A stretch of 64,000 nt of DNA from Agromyces cerinus subsp. cerinus (GCF_900142065.1 NZ_FSRJ01000002.1:868001-932000), one strand, 5' to 3'; shown: positions 9,327 to 18,637, numbered from the stretch's first letter. Notes: generated by a model from the sequence alone, not told the origin. Program-made: numbers and translations.

Positions 9327-9779
9327 TCAGAGTTCGAGTGCGCCGATGACGTCGCCGTACGCGGTCTCGCCGATGTCGGTGAAGCCGATGCGGTGGAAGA
9401 ACGCCTCGGGGCCCTCTTCGCCCGGCTCCCACAGCACGGTGATGCGGTCGAAGCCGCGGTGCTTGGCCTCTTCGGCGAGCGCCGTCGCGAGGAACCGGCC
9501 GACGCCCTTGCCCTGCACCTCCGCGTCGACGTTGATGCGCCAGATGCAGGCCCGGAACTCCTCGTGCTCGTTCTCGGGGTCGAAGTTGCCGTGGATGAAG
9601 CCGACGACGCGATCTTCGAGCAGAGCCACGCGCTGCCAGGCGGTGGCGGGATTGACGACGGAGGACTCGGCCGAGTACGTGACCGGCGCGATGAACTGCT
9701 CCTGGCCGGGCTTGAGCGACAACGAGTTCGCCGCCACGATGTTCGACGCCGACAGATCTTCCAGTCTCAGCTCAGCCAT
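9327..9779 (-). CDS. GNAT-family N-acetyltransferase
   Basis: 150 residues with the acetyl-CoA binding motif VQGKGVGRFLATALAEEA (R/Q-x-x-G-x-G/A) near residue 95 and a C-terminal FFHRIGF that is typical of the fold. Substrate cannot be told from sequence. The ATG at 9779 is preceded by TAGCCT and then only TGGCGC, so the mRNA is predicted to be leaderless. The ATL gene lies 29 nt downstream and is probably co-transcribed. Confidence 0.8.
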   Translation of the reverse strand: MAELRLEDLSASNIVAANSLSLKPGQEQFIAPVTYSAESSVVNPATAWQRVALLEDRVVGFIHGNFDPENEHEEFRACIWRINVDAEVQGKGVGRFLATALAEEAKHRGFDRITVLWEPGEEGPEAFFHRIGFTDIGETAYGDVIGALEL

Positions 9780-9913
9780 GCGCCAAGGCTAACCCGTGGG
9801 GCCGTCGCCTCGGTAGCCGAGCGGCAACAAAAGCGCACTGCCGCCGAGCCGTCAGGGTCGCTGATAGTCTCTCGCGGGTTGTCGATGTCGGTCGTCGGAG
9901 GAAGCGGGAAGTC

Positions 9914-10543
9914 ATGCGTCGAGGGTTCATGTGGTCGGGTCTGGTGATCGCCTCGGCGATGCTGCTGAGCGGGTGCGCGTCGAGCGCCGAGTCGCAGCCG
10001 ACCGGCGAGCCGACCTCGGAGTCGACCGCCGCGGCGGTGCCTGCCGAAGACCGGCTGCCGACCGCCGAGGACCTGCCGGAGGGCTGGATCGCGCAGCCGG
10101 ACGTCGAGGCCGAACCGACCGACGACGCGGATGACGCCGAGGCGTCAGACGACTCGCGCGGCGTGTGCGGCGGCGACTTCTCGGGCGGCGTGTCGGTCGA
10201 GCCCGACGCCTCGCGGATGTTCGACCTCGAGTGGATGGCGGCCCAGCTCTCGGTCTCGATCGTGCAGGACTCCGATGAGGACTGGCAGGCGCTCGTCGAG
10301 CAGATCGCCGCGGACGCGGCCGAGTGCGACGGCCAGGTGAGCCTCGCCGACCTCACCGATCCCGAGTCGGGCGTCGTCGTGCTGCTCGCCGACACGGGCG
10401 GGACGACGCCCGGCCACGTCACCTACAGCCTGATCACCGATGGGGACGACCTGCTCGTCGTCGGCACGTACTCGACGGTGCAGCTCCAGCGCGCCATGCT
10501 CGACGAACTGCTCACGGACATCCGCGACACGGCCGGCATCTGA
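9914..10543 (+). CDS. Predicted lipoprotein of unknown function
   Basis: 209 residues. The signal peptide ends in a lipobox (LLSGC), so the mature protein would be lipidated at that Cys and anchored outside the membrane. An acidic, Thr/Ser-rich linker follows (about residues 25-80), then a globular part of about 130 residues with three Cys in all (CGG, AECDG). GGAGGAAG precedes the ATG. No family is recognised. A GGATGCC-type hairpin follows the gene. Confidence 0.75.
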   Translation: MRRGFMWSGLVIASAMLLSGCASSAESQPTGEPTSESTAAAVPAEDRLPTAEDLPEGWIAQPDVEAEPTDDADDAEASDDSRGVCGGDFSGGVSVEPDASRMFDLEWMAAQLSVSIVQDSDEDWQALVEQIAADAAECDGQVSLADLTDPESGVVVLLADTGGTTPGHVTYSLITDGDDLLVVGTYSTVQLQRAMLDELLTDIRDTAGI

Positions 10544-10553
10544 CCTGATCGAA

Positions 10554-10571
10554 CGGATGCCGCGGCATCCG
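10554..10571. terminator. Palindromic hairpin after the lipoprotein gene
   Basis: CGGATGCCG directly abuts its reverse complement CGGCATCCG, 11 nt after the stop codon. It is the same GGATGCC word found in other terminator-like hairpins of the window. Confidence 0.45.
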
Positions 10572-10598
10572 CATGCGCTCGAATCCGAGCCGGAATTC

Positions 10599-10634
10599 TC
10601 TCGATGTCGAGATATTCGGGCGACGCGGTAAGCT
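10599..10634 (+). promoter_or_regulatory. icd promoter with overlapping palindromic operator
   Basis: A perfect 6-bp inverted repeat TCTCGA-TG-TCGAGA (10599-10612) lies where the -35 box of the -10 hexamer TAAGCT (10629-10634) should be. A repressor bound there would block RNA polymerase. The sequence resembles operators of MarR-family regulators of the PecS/TamR kind; TamR of Streptomyces is known to control isocitrate dehydrogenase and other citrate-cycle genes. The regulator itself is not in the window. Confidence 0.5.
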
Positions 10635-10703
10635 GGCAGACGGCGTGTCCGACCGCCCCGCACACTTCCCCGTTTCCCCCAGTAGATCCAAGGAGAGACC
10701 CTG

Positions 10704-11921
10704 TTGTCCAAGATCAAGGTTGAAGGCACCGTCGTCGAACTCGACGGCGACGAGATGACGCGCATCATCTGGCAGGCCATCAAAGACACGCTCATCCACC
10801 CGTACCTCGATGTGAACCTCGAGTACTACGACCTCTCGATCCAGAAGCGCGACGAGACCGACGACCAGATCACCATCGACGCGGCGCACGCCATCCAGAA
10901 GCACGGCGTCGGCGTCAAGTGCGCGACGATCACGCCCGACGAGGCGCGCGTCGAGGAGTTCGGTCTGAAGAAGATGTGGAAGTCGCCGAACGGCACCATC
11001 CGCAACATCCTCGGCGGCGTCATCTTCCGCGAGCCGATCATCATCTCGAACATCCCGCGCCTCGTGCCGGGCTGGAACAAGCCGATCATCATCGGCCGCC
11101 ACGCCTTCGGCGACCAGTACCGCGCCACCGACTTCCTCTTCAAGGGCGAGGGCACCCTCTCGGTCTCGTTCACCCCGAAGGATGGCGGCGAGCCGCAGCA
11201 GTTCGAGGTCTACCAGTCCCCGGGCGACGGCATCGCGCAGGTGCAGTACAACCTCGACGCCTCGATCCGCGACTTCGCACGCGCCTCGCTGAACTACGGC
11301 CTCTCGCGCAACTACCCGGTGTACCTCTCGACGAAGAACACGATCCTGAAGGCGTACGACGGTCGCTTCAAGGACATCTTCCAGGAGATCTTCGACACCG
11401 AGTTCAAGGAGCAGTTCGACGCTGCCGGCCTCACCTACGAGCACCGCCTCATCGACGACATGGTCGCCTCGGCCATGAAGTGGGAGGGCGGCTACGTCTG
11501 GGCTTGCAAGAACTACGACGGCGACGTGCAGTCCGACACCGTCGCGCAGGGCTTCGGCTCGCTCGGTCTCATGACCTCGGTGCTCGCCACTCCCGACGGC
11601 AAGGTCGTCGAGGCCGAGGCGGCGCACGGCACCGTGACCCGTCACTACCGTCAGCACCAGGCCGGCAAGCCGACCTCGACGAACCCGATCGCCTCGATCT
11701 TCGCCTGGACGCGCGGCCTCGCGCACCGCGGCAAGCTCGACGGCAACCAGGAGCTCATCGAGTTCGCGGCGACCCTCGAAGACGTCGTCATCACGACCGT
11801 CGAGTCGGGCGCCATGACGAAGGACCTCGCGCTCCTCGTCGGCCCCGAGCAGGGCTACCAGACGACCGAGGAGTTCCTCGCGACGCTGGCCGACAACCTG
11901 AAGGCGCGTATCGCCGCGTAG
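10704..11921 (+). CDS. icd: NADP-dependent isocitrate dehydrogenase
   Basis: 405 residues, initiated at TTG 10704, which has AAGGAG 9 nt upstream. It converts isocitrate to 2-oxoglutarate with NADP reduction in the citrate cycle. Recognisable stretches include [14 protein letters not shown], the substrate loop [36 protein letters not shown], the metal-binding [25 protein letters not shown] and [12 protein letters not shown]. These place it in the dimeric, eukaryote-like class (about 400-410 residues) and not the monomeric 740-residue class common in corynebacteria. It is flanked by its own promoter/operator and a terminator, so it is monocistronic. Confidence 0.97.
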   Translation: MSKIKVEGTVVELDGDEMTRIIWQAIKDTLIHPYLDVNLEYYDLSIQKRDETDDQITIDAAHAIQKHGVGVKCATITPDEARVEEFGLKKMWKSPNGTIRNILGGVIFREPIIISNIPRLVPGWNKPIIIGRHAFGDQYRATDFLFKGEGTLSVSFTPKDGGEPQQFEVYQSPGDGIAQVQYNLDASIRDFARASLNYGLSRNYPVYLSTKNTILKAYDGRFKDIFQEIFDTEFKEQFDAAGLTYEHRLIDDMVASAMKWEGGYVWACKNYDGDVQSDTVAQGFGSLGLMTSVLATPDGKVVEAEAAHGTVTRHYRQHQAGKPTSTNPIASIFAWTRGLAHRGKLDGNQELIEFAATLEDVVITTVESGAMTKDLALLVGPEQGYQTTEEFLATLADNLKARIAA

Positions 11922-11937
11922 TCGACACGCCTCGAGA

Positions 11938-11970
11938 CGGGGGTCGGATGCCACTGGCATCCGGCCCCCG
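11938..11970 (+). terminator. Terminator after icd
   Basis: A long stem pairs CGGGGG-CGGATGCC with GGCATCCG-CCCCCG around ACT, with a one-base bulge on each side. It begins 17 nt after the icd stop. Confidence 0.7.
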
Positions 11971-12064
11971 TTCCGTTTCGGTCCGCTCGCCCTGGGACAG
12001 CCCGAATCCCGTGCACCCGGGGCGGGGGAGCGACTGGACGGCGGAACGAGGGGAGGATGGACGC

Positions 12065-13945
12065 ATGGCACGCCTTCTGAAGCTCGCACGCAGGTACTGG
12101 GTCGTGACCCTCACGCTCGGCATCGGTCTCGCCGGCATCGTGCTCGCGCTCACCGGGGCAGGCGCCGCCGTGCCGTGGATCTTCAGCGTCTACGCGCTCG
12201 GCATCGCCGTCTGGCAGGCCGTCGGCATGGTTCGCGACATCCTGCGCGGGCACTGGGGGCTCGACATCCTCGCAGTGACCGCGATCGTCGCGACGGTGCT
12301 CGTCGGGGAGTACGTCGCTGCGCTCCTCGTCGTGCTCATGCTCACGGGCGGGGCCGCGCTCGAGGACTACGCCAACCGCCGCGCCAAGCGCGAGCTCGAC
12401 GCGCTCCTCACGCGATCGCCGCAGCACGCGCACCGCATGGAGGGCGACGCGATCGTCGACGTGCTCGCGTCCGACGTGCAGGTGGGCGACGTGCTGCTCG
12501 TGCGGCCGAGCGAGATCGTGCCGGTCGACGCGACGCTGCGTTCGCACGAGGCGAGCTTCGACGAGTCGTCGATCACGGGCGAGTCGGTGCCGGTCGAGAA
12601 GCAGGCCGGCGATCTGGTGCTGAGCGGCTCGGTCAACGGCCAGTCCGCGGTCGAGGTCGTCGCCGCGGCGTCCGCCGCCGACAGCCAGTACCAGCAGATC
12701 GTGGCCCTGGTGACTGCGGCGGCCGAGTCGAAGGCTCCGGTCGTGCGGCTGGCCGATCGCTACGCCGTGCCGTTCACCGTCTTCTCGCTCGCGCTCGCCG
12801 GGGTGGCGTGGTGGGTCTCTGGCGACCCCGTGCGCTTTGCCGAGGTGCTCGTGCTCGCCACTCCGTGCCCGCTGCTCATCGCAGCGCCCGTCGCGTTCAT
12901 CGGCGGCATGAGTCGCTCGGCGAGGAACGGCGTGATCGTGAAGGGCGGGGGAGTGCTCGAGCAGCTCGCCGCGGCGCAGACCGCCGTGTTCGACAAGACC
13001 GGCACGCTCACGTACGGCTCGCCGACGCTCGTCGCGATCCGCCCGGAACCGGGCTTCGGCGAGGACGAGCTGCTCGCAGCGGTCGCCTCGGCCGAGCAGT
13101 ACTCCTCCCATGTGCTCGCGACGTCGATGATCGAGGCGGCGAAGCATCGTGGACTGCCGCTCGTCGAGGCCGAGTGGGCGCGCGAGGCGGCGACGAACGG
13201 CGTGACGGCCGAGCTCGACGGGCGGGAGATCGTCGTCGGCAAGTTCGCATTCGTGCAGGAGCACGCGCCCGAGGCAGAACGCACCGGTATCGCACCGGGC
13301 GAGCTCGCCGTGTACGTCGCCGTCGACGGGCGCTTCGCCGGGGCGATCCTCGCGAGCGACCGCCTGCGCGACAACGCCCATGCCACGCTCGCGCGACTGG
13401 GTGAACTCGGCGTGCACCAGACGATGATGCTCACCGGTGACGCGAAGGCGACCGCCGATCACATCGCCGCAGAGCTCGGCATCACCCGGGTGCGCGCCGA
13501 CTGCCTGCCCGCCGACAAGGTCGCGGAGGTCGCGGCGATCGCCGAGCGGCCGGTCATCATGGTCGGCGACGGCGTGAACGACGCACCGGTGCTCGCGGCG
13601 GCCGACGTCGGCATCGCGATGGGGGCCAAGGGCGCCACGGCGGCGAGCGAGTCGGCGTCGGCGGTGATCCTCGTCGACGACATCTCGCGCACGGCGAAGG
13701 CGGTCGAGATCGGGCGCGACACGGTGCGCATCGCGTTGCAGAGCATCTGGCTCGGAATCATCGTGAGCATCGGGCTGATGATCATCGCCGCGTTCGGCGT
13801 GATCCCCGCGACGATCGGAGCCCTCCTGCAGGAGGTGGTCGACCTCGTGACGATCCTCGCGGCACTCCGCGCGATCGGCGGGAGGCTCGACGCCAAGGCC
13901 GAGGCGTCCGGCCGAGGCATCCACTCGCTGGTCACAACTCGGTAA
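12065..13945 (+). CDS. P1B-type heavy-metal-translocating ATPase
   Basis: 626 residues from ATG 12065, which follows GGGGAGGA. Upstream in-frame sequence lies inside icd and is rejected. Order of parts: two N-terminal helix pairs (about 12-105), actuator domain with SSITGESVPVEK, helices including the metal motif ATPCPLLIAAP, the phosphorylation motif FDKTGTLT, nucleotide domain, hinge MVGDGVNDAPVLAAADVGIAMG and a last helix pair. There is no N-terminal HMA domain. The HP motif of the P1B nucleotide domain is not evident (sequence AEQYSSHVLATSM). The CPL variant of CPx leaves the metal undecided; Co/Ni/Zn efflux (P1B-4-like) is one option. It lies between icd and the ROK gene with no obvious partner. 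Confidence 0.88.
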   Translation: MARLLKLARRYWVVTLTLGIGLAGIVLALTGAGAAVPWIFSVYALGIAVWQAVGMVRDILRGHWGLDILAVTAIVATVLVGEYVAALLVVLMLTGGAALEDYANRRAKRELDALLTRSPQHAHRMEGDAIVDVLASDVQVGDVLLVRPSEIVPVDATLRSHEASFDESSITGESVPVEKQAGDLVLSGSVNGQSAVEVVAAASAADSQYQQIVALVTAAAESKAPVVRLADRYAVPFTVFSLALAGVAWWVSGDPVRFAEVLVLATPCPLLIAAPVAFIGGMSRSARNGVIVKGGGVLEQLAAAQTAVFDKTGTLTYGSPTLVAIRPEPGFGEDELLAAVASAEQYSSHVLATSMIEAAKHRGLPLVEAEWAREAATNGVTAELDGREIVVGKFAFVQEHAPEAERTGIAPGELAVYVAVDGRFAGAILASDRLRDNAHATLARLGELGVHQTMMLTGDAKATADHIAAELGITRVRADCLPADKVAEVAAIAERPVIMVGDGVNDAPVLAAADVGIAMGAKGATAASESASAVILVDDISRTAKAVEIGRDTVRIALQSIWLGIIVSIGLMIIAAFGVIPATIGALLQEVVDLVTILAALRAIGGRLDAKAEASGRGIHSLVTTR

Positions 13946-13972
13946 CGCCGCGAAGAAATCGTCGGAACCGTC

Positions 13973-14008
13973 TTGCGAGGAGTTTGTTCGTAAGGTTTAC
14001 TAACAAAC
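13973..14008 (+). promoter_or_regulatory. ROK promoter with operator over the -10 box
   Basis: TTGCGA (13973-13978) and TTACTA (13997-14002) are 18 bp apart, and the GTG start is only 6 nt beyond the -10 box, so the mRNA should be leaderless. The -10 is covered by GTAAGGTTTACTAAC (13990-14004), which sits within the wider inverted repeat GTTTGTT/AACAAAC (13982-13988, 14002-14008). A related sequence, GTAAGGAGTCCTAAC, precedes the GH20 hexosaminidase gene at 39075-39089. Autorepression by the ROK protein is inferred. Confidence 0.6.
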
Positions 14009-15259
14009 GTGACTGCAACGGATGCACAGCGAGGCCCGGTCACGGTGCCGACGCCCCCCACCTCCCCGGTGGCATCCGAACTGCGCGCCGCGGTCACACC
14101 CGGCGCCGTCATCTTCGGCCGCTCTCGTGCCCTTCGCCCCACCGGCAAGGTGCTGCCCGAGCACGCACGCACCCACAACCGCGCACTCGTGCTGCAGACG
14201 CTCTACAGCGCCGGTGCGCAGAGCCGGGCGGATGTCGCCCGCGAGACCGGTCTCACCCGCGTCACGATCTCCGACCTCGTCGCCGACCTCATCGCCGAGG
14301 GCCTCGTGGTCGAGCTCGGGCAACGCGAAGACGCCCGCCCGGGCAAGCCGGCCACGCTCATCGACGTCGCCCGCGAGGCGTTCCACATCATCGGCATCGA
14401 CCTCTCGGAGCACGAGGTGTTCCGCGGCGCCGTGGTCGGGCTCGACGGCCAGATCATCGATCGCGACGAGGTCTGCCGCGACGGCGCGACCGGCGAGTCC
14501 GCCGTGCTCCTCGTCGAGGCGCTCGTCGAGCGCCTGCTCGCCCGCACCTCGACCCCCGTGCTCGGCATCGGCATCGGTTCGCCCGGTGTCGTCGACCCGC
14601 ACGGGGTCGTGCGCTCGGCCCCGAACCTCGGCTGGAGCGATGTCGCCTTGCAGGGCCGCCTCGCCGCCCGCTTCGCGCTGCCCGTGCACGTCGCCAACGA
14701 CGCGAACGTCGCCGTGCTCGCCGAGCACGGCTCCTCCGACCACGACGACCTCCTGCTCGTCAAGGTCGGCCACGGTGTCGGCGCCGGCCTGATCATCGGC
14801 GGACGGCCGGTCGTCGGCGGCGGCTTCGCGGCCGGCGAGATCGGCCACGTCGTCGTCGGCACCGACGGCGGACCCCGCTGCGCCTGCGGCAGAGACGGGT
14901 GCCTCGAGGCCTGGGTCGCCGCACCGCGGCTCACCGCGCAGCTCGCCGAACTCGGCGGCGACGGCGACACCGGCGCCGCGGCATCCGCTCGCGACGACAT
15001 CCTCCGCGAGGCCGGCCGACGACTCGGCATCGTGCTCGCACCCGTGGTCGGCGCGCTGAACCTCTCCGAGGTCGTGCTGAGCGGCCCGGCCCAACTGCTT
15101 GACGGCGTGTTCCACGAGGCCGCCGTCGACACGCTCCGGAAGCGGACGATGACGGAATTCAACCGTGATCTGAGGCTCCGGATGTCCGAGCAGGCGGAGG
15201 ACATCGTCCTTCGCGGCGCGGCCGTCATGGTCCTTTCCGGACAACTCGGGGTCACCTAG
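14009..15259 (+). CDS. ROK-family transcriptional repressor of the amino-sugar operon
   Basis: 416 residues, GTG start. After an approximately 50-residue N-terminal extension there is a winged helix (about 55-115; SRADVARETGLTRVTISDLV), then the sugar-kinase-like ROK fold with IIGIDLSEHE in place of a clean DxGGT phosphate loop. It retains the ROK zinc/sugar motif GEIGHVVVGTDGGPRCACGRDGC. NagC/Mlc-like proteins of this build repress sugar genes until the (phosphorylated) sugar binds. The gene heads the import and hydrolysis cluster, 75 nt before the binding-protein gene, and overlaps its own operator region. The ligand is inferred to be GlcNAc-6-P or a related amino sugar. Confidence 0.9.
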   Translation: MTATDAQRGPVTVPTPPTSPVASELRAAVTPGAVIFGRSRALRPTGKVLPEHARTHNRALVLQTLYSAGAQSRADVARETGLTRVTISDLVADLIAEGLVVELGQREDARPGKPATLIDVAREAFHIIGIDLSEHEVFRGAVVGLDGQIIDRDEVCRDGATGESAVLLVEALVERLLARTSTPVLGIGIGSPGVVDPHGVVRSAPNLGWSDVALQGRLAARFALPVHVANDANVAVLAEHGSSDHDDLLLVKVGHGVGAGLIIGGRPVVGGGFAAGEIGHVVVGTDGGPRCACGRDGCLEAWVAAPRLTAQLAELGGDGDTGAAASARDDILREAGRRLGIVLAPVVGALNLSEVVLSGPAQLLDGVFHEAAVDTLRKRTMTEFNRDLRLRMSEQAEDIVLRGAAVMVLSGQLGVT

Positions 15260-15334
15260 CTGACCCGCCACCCGGACGCGTTCACCCGAACCGGTTCCGG
15301 CGCACCACACCCCAACCAAGAGAAGGAAACCGCA

Positions 15335-16630
15335 ATGAAGAGGAAGTACGCTGCCGCGGCGATCGCAACCGCCGCCGCACTCGTTCTCGCCGGTTGCAGC
15401 TCGACCGGCGAGCCTGCCGACGACGGGTCTGCAGATGGCCAGAACATCACGCTGTGGCTGATGGGCGGCGACACGCCCGACGAGCTGCGCGACTACCTGA
15501 AGTCCGAGTACGCAGACGCCACCGGTGGCAAGCTGACGATCGAGGAGCAGGGCTGGGGCGACGCGGTCGCGAAGCTCACCACCGCGCTTCCCGACGCCGC
15601 GAACACCCCCGATGTGACCGAGATCGGCAACACCTGGTCGCCGACGTTCACGAACGCGGGCGCCTTCACCGATCTCTCCGACATGTACGACGAGCTCGGC
15701 GGCGACAAGCTGCTGAAGTCGTTCGTCGAGGTCGGCGAGGTCGATGGCGCGCAGTACGCGCTGCCGTACTACTTCGGCTCGCGCTACAACTTCTACCGCA
15801 AGGACATCTGGGACGCAGCGGGCAAGACCGTTCCCACCACGCTCGACGAGTTCGGCGAGACCGTCACGTCGCTCCGCACCGACGCGCAGTCGGGCTTCTA
15901 CATCGGCGGCTCCGACTGGCGCAACGGCATCTCGTGGATCTTCGCCAACGGCGGCGAGCTCGCGGTGAAGGACGGCGACAAGTGGGTCGGCGCCCTGTCG
16001 TCCGACGAGTCGGTCAAGGGCCTCGAGCAGTTCCAGGCCCTCTTCACGGGTGCCTCGAACGCGCCTGTCACCGAGTTCGACAGCACCCCGTGGGTGAACA
16101 TCAACAACAACGACGCCACCGGCAAGCCCGAGGCCGCAACGATCATCGCTCCCGGATGGGCGCACTGGTCGATCGGCGACCTCGCTCCGGACCCCGCTGA
16201 CTCGACCAAGACGATCGCGACGTGGAACGACGACGTCTTCGGCACCTTCGTGCTCCCCGGTGTCGACGGCGGCGTGGCCCCGGTCTTCGCAGGTGGATCG
16301 AACATCGCCGTGTCGGCGGCCAGCAAGAACCAGGCCGGCGCCAAGGAACTCATGAAGATCATCTTCTCCGAGGAGTACCAGACGATGCTCGGCGAGAACG
16401 GGCTCGGCCCGGCCAACCTCGACTACGCGTCGAGCCTCGGTGACGACCAGTTCGCGAAGGCCCTCATCGAGTCCGCTGCAGGCTCCAAGCTGACCCCGGC
16501 CGCACCCGGTTGGGCAGCGGTCGAGGGTGCCGGCATCCTCGAGGAGTTCTTCGGCAAGGTCTCGGGTGGCGGCGACGTCGCCGACCTCGCTGCCGAGTAC
16601 GACGAGAAGCTGAACGAGCTCCTCAACTAG
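15335..16630 (+). CDS. ABC sugar-binding lipoprotein (chitobiose/GlcNAc-oligomer type)
   Basis: 431 residues. A Sec signal ends in lipobox LVLAGC, so the mature protein is anchored outside the membrane. The rest is a family 1 extracellular solute-binding fold (ITLWLMGGDTPDELRDYLK, YALPYYFGSRYNFYRKDIWDAAG, many surface Trp/Tyr). GAAGGAAACCGCA precedes the ATG. Two permease genes and a GlcNAc-releasing glycosidase follow, so N,N'-diacetylchitobiose or a related oligomer (DasA/NgcE-like role) is the likely cargo. The ATPase is missing from the operon, as is usual for this class, which shares an MsiK-like ATPase. A palindrome GAACCGGTTC at 15288-15297 in the preceding gap could be a second operator. 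Confidence 0.88.
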   Translation: MKRKYAAAAIATAAALVLAGCSSTGEPADDGSADGQNITLWLMGGDTPDELRDYLKSEYADATGGKLTIEEQGWGDAVAKLTTALPDAANTPDVTEIGNTWSPTFTNAGAFTDLSDMYDELGGDKLLKSFVEVGEVDGAQYALPYYFGSRYNFYRKDIWDAAGKTVPTTLDEFGETVTSLRTDAQSGFYIGGSDWRNGISWIFANGGELAVKDGDKWVGALSSDESVKGLEQFQALFTGASNAPVTEFDSTPWVNINNNDATGKPEAATIIAPGWAHWSIGDLAPDPADSTKTIATWNDDVFGTFVLPGVDGGVAPVFAGGSNIAVSAASKNQAGAKELMKIIFSEEYQTMLGENGLGPANLDYASSLGDDQFAKALIESAAGSKLTPAAPGWAAVEGAGILEEFFGKVSGGGDVADLAAEYDEKLNELLN

Positions 16631-16636
16631 CACCCG

Positions 16637-16703
16637 GCGGATGCCTCGGCATCCGCGACCAGCACCACCGGGGGCCGCGGGCGACTCTTCGCCCGTGGCC
16701 CCC
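16637..16703 (+). other. Two intercistronic hairpins between binding protein and permease genes
   Basis: Hairpin 1 pairs GCGGATGCC (16637-16645) with GGCATCCGC (16648-16656). Hairpin 2 pairs a 15-nt arm GGGGGCCGCGGGCGA (16670-16684) with 16689-16703, one mismatch. Such stems after binding-protein genes usually protect the upstream transcript and lower permease expression. Confidence 0.6.
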
Positions 16704-16751
16704 ACCCATGAAACCCGTGACGCGAGCTCCATTCGAAAGGAGGATGAGAAC

Positions 16752-17708
16752 GTGACCAGAATCCTCGCTGACGATGTCGCCACCGCGACTCCGGCTCCGC
16801 GCGCGTCCGCCCCCGCGCGACGCCGTCTCTCAGTGCCCCACCTGCTCCTCATCCCCGCCATCCTCATCCTCCTGGTCGGCATGGGCTATCCGCTCGTGTG
16901 GCAGATCATCACCTCGACGCAGGACTTCGGCATCCAGCAGCAGTTCGGCAAGCCGGCCGACTTCGTCGGTCTGCAGAACTACATCACGCTCGCCACCGAC
17001 CCCACCATGTGGCAGGTCGTCGGCCGATCGCTGCTGTTCTGCTTCGTCACCGCGGCCCTCACGCTCGTCGTGGGCCTGCTCCTCGCCATGCTCATGACCG
17101 CGGTGGGGCGCACCGCCCGCCTCACGCTGCAGATCTCCCTGCTGCTCGCCTGGGCGATGCCCGTCGTCGCCGCGATGACCGTGTGGATCTGGCTCTTCGA
17201 CCGCCGCCGCGGCGTCGTGAACTACCTGCTCGACATGATCCCCGGCGTGGACATGAACCGCTTCTCGTGGCTGTCTAACCCCCTCACCTTCTTCATCGTC
17301 GCGAGCATCATCGTGATCTGGATGTCGGTGCCGTTCGTCGCCTTCTCGGTGTACGCCGGCCTCACCCAGGTCTCCGACGAGGTGCTCGAGGCCGCCCAGC
17401 TCGACGGTGCCAACGGCGCCAAGCGCCTGCGATACATCATCATGCCGATGATCCGGCCGGTCATCATGATCGTGCTGCTGCTCCAGCTCATCTGGGACCT
17501 GCGCGTCTTCACGCAGATCACGATGCTGCAGGACGCCGGGTCGAAGGCCTCCGAGTTCGACTTGCTCGGCACCTACATCTACAAGCTCGGCGCCGGAGCC
17601 CAGGACTTCGGAATGGCATCGGCCGTCTCCATCTTCGTGCTCGCCCTGACCCTCGCCATCAGCTGGTTCTACGTGCGCTCCCTGCTCAAGGAGGACGAAC
17701 AGTCATGA
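16752..17708 (+). CDS. ABC sugar transporter permease, MalF/UgpA type
   Basis: 318 residues from GTG 16752, preceded by GAAAGGAGGA. The longer frame from 16641 crosses the hairpins and is rejected. It has six predicted helices, beginning PHLLLIPAILILLVGMGYPLVW, and the ATPase-contact EAA loop DEVLEAAQLDGANGAKRLRYIIMPMI. It forms the importer with the next gene and the preceding binding protein. The stop overlaps the next start (ATGA). Confidence 0.92.
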   Translation: MTRILADDVATATPAPRASAPARRRLSVPHLLLIPAILILLVGMGYPLVWQIITSTQDFGIQQQFGKPADFVGLQNYITLATDPTMWQVVGRSLLFCFVTAALTLVVGLLLAMLMTAVGRTARLTLQISLLLAWAMPVVAAMTVWIWLFDRRRGVVNYLLDMIPGVDMNRFSWLSNPLTFFIVASIIVIWMSVPFVAFSVYAGLTQVSDEVLEAAQLDGANGAKRLRYIIMPMIRPVIMIVLLLQLIWDLRVFTQITMLQDAGSKASEFDLLGTYIYKLGAGAQDFGMASAVSIFVLALTLAISWFYVRSLLKEDEQS

Positions 17709-18637
17709 CCACCTCCGTCACGATTCCCACCGGCGGCGAGCTCGGTGCCACCGCGTCGGCGATCCCCGTCGCCCGAGTCCGCACCCGCACACGGTGGAGC
17801 CGGCGCTTCCGCCCCCGCCGCGTCGTGCTCACGGTCCTCGCGTTCGCGATCGCGATCGCCTGGGTCTTCCCCGTCTACTGGATGCTGAACTCGTCGCTGC
17901 TGCCCAACCGCACGCTGCAGTCGTTCATCCCGACGTTCCTGCCCATCGGCGGCTCGCTCGACAACTACGAGAACGTGCTCGACGGCGGGTCGTTCTTCTC
18001 GGCCCTCGGCATCAGTCTCTCGGTCACCCTCATCGCGGTCTTCTGCTGCCTGCTGTTCGCGTTCCTCGCGGCCGTGGCGATCAGCCGCTTCCGATTCAAG
18101 GGCCGCAAGGCGTTCGTGCTCGCGGTGCTCATCGTGCAGATGCTCCCCGCAGAGGGCCTCTTCATCGCGCAGTACAAGATGGTCTCGAGCGTCGGCCTGC
18201 TGAACTCGGTGATCGGCGTCAGCATCATCTACACCGCGGCCGTCGTGCCGTTCACGGTGTGGATGCTCCGCGGCTTCGTCGCCGGCATCCCGGCCGACCT
18301 CGAGGAGGCGGCGATGGTCGACGGCCTCAGCCGCACCCAGGCGTTCATGCGCATCACCTTCCCCCTGCTGGCTCCCGGCCTCGTGGCATCGGGCGTGTTC
18401 GCCTTCCTGCAGGCGTGGAACGAGTTCACGGTCGCGCTCGTGCTGCTGCCTGCCGAACAGATGCACACGCTGCCGCTCTGGCTGCGCGGGTTCATCCAGG
18501 CGAGCGCCACACGAGAGACCGACTGGGGACAGGTGATGGCCGCATCCACCCTCGTCGCGGTGCCGGTGATCGTGTTCTTCCTCATCGTGCAGGGACGGAT
18601 GACGAGCGGGCTCGTGAGCGGAGCGGTCAAGGGATGA
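17705..18637 (+). CDS. ABC sugar transporter permease, MalG/UgpE type
   Basis: 310 residues, ATG overlapping the upstream stop. Six helices and the EAA loop ADLEEAAMVDGLSRTQAFMRITFPLL are present; the C-terminus QGRMTSGLVSGAVKG is the typical MalG end. The N-terminus carries about 40 residues of basic cytoplasmic sequence. It ends in an ATGA overlap with the glycosidase gene, so import and hydrolysis are translationally coupled. Confidence 0.92.
   Translation: MTTSVTIPTGGELGATASAIPVARVRTRTRWSRRFRPRRVVLTVLAFAIAIAWVFPVYWMLNSSLLPNRTLQSFIPTFLPIGGSLDNYENVLDGGSFFSALGISLSVTLIAVFCCLLFAFLAAVAISRFRFKGRKAFVLAVLIVQMLPAEGLFIAQYKMVSSVGLLNSVIGVSIIYTAAVVPFTVWMLRGFVAGIPADLEEAAMVDGLSRTQAFMRITFPLLAPGLVASGVFAFLQAWNEFTVALVLLPAEQMHTLPLWLRGFIQASATRETDWGQVMAASTLVAVPVIVFFLIVQGRMTSGLVSGAVKG

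Noticed and set aside
10919..12064. N-terminal extension of the metal ATPase
   Set aside because: It lies inside icd in another frame and would run through the icd terminator; the ATG at 12065 has its own ribosome site.
14009..15259. ROK protein as a sugar kinase
   Set aside because: It has an N-terminal winged helix and a degraded DxGGT phosphate loop, so a repressor is far more likely.
15288..15297. GAACCGGTTC as a proven LacI-type operator
   Set aside because: A 10-bp palindrome of this composition is easily found by chance in this DNA and no LacI gene is in the window; kept only as a note.
17794..18633. N-terminal extension of the GH3 glycosidase
   Set aside because: It overlaps the MalG permease in another frame and is Arg/Pro/His-rich; the ATG at 18634 in an ATGA overlap is the natural start.
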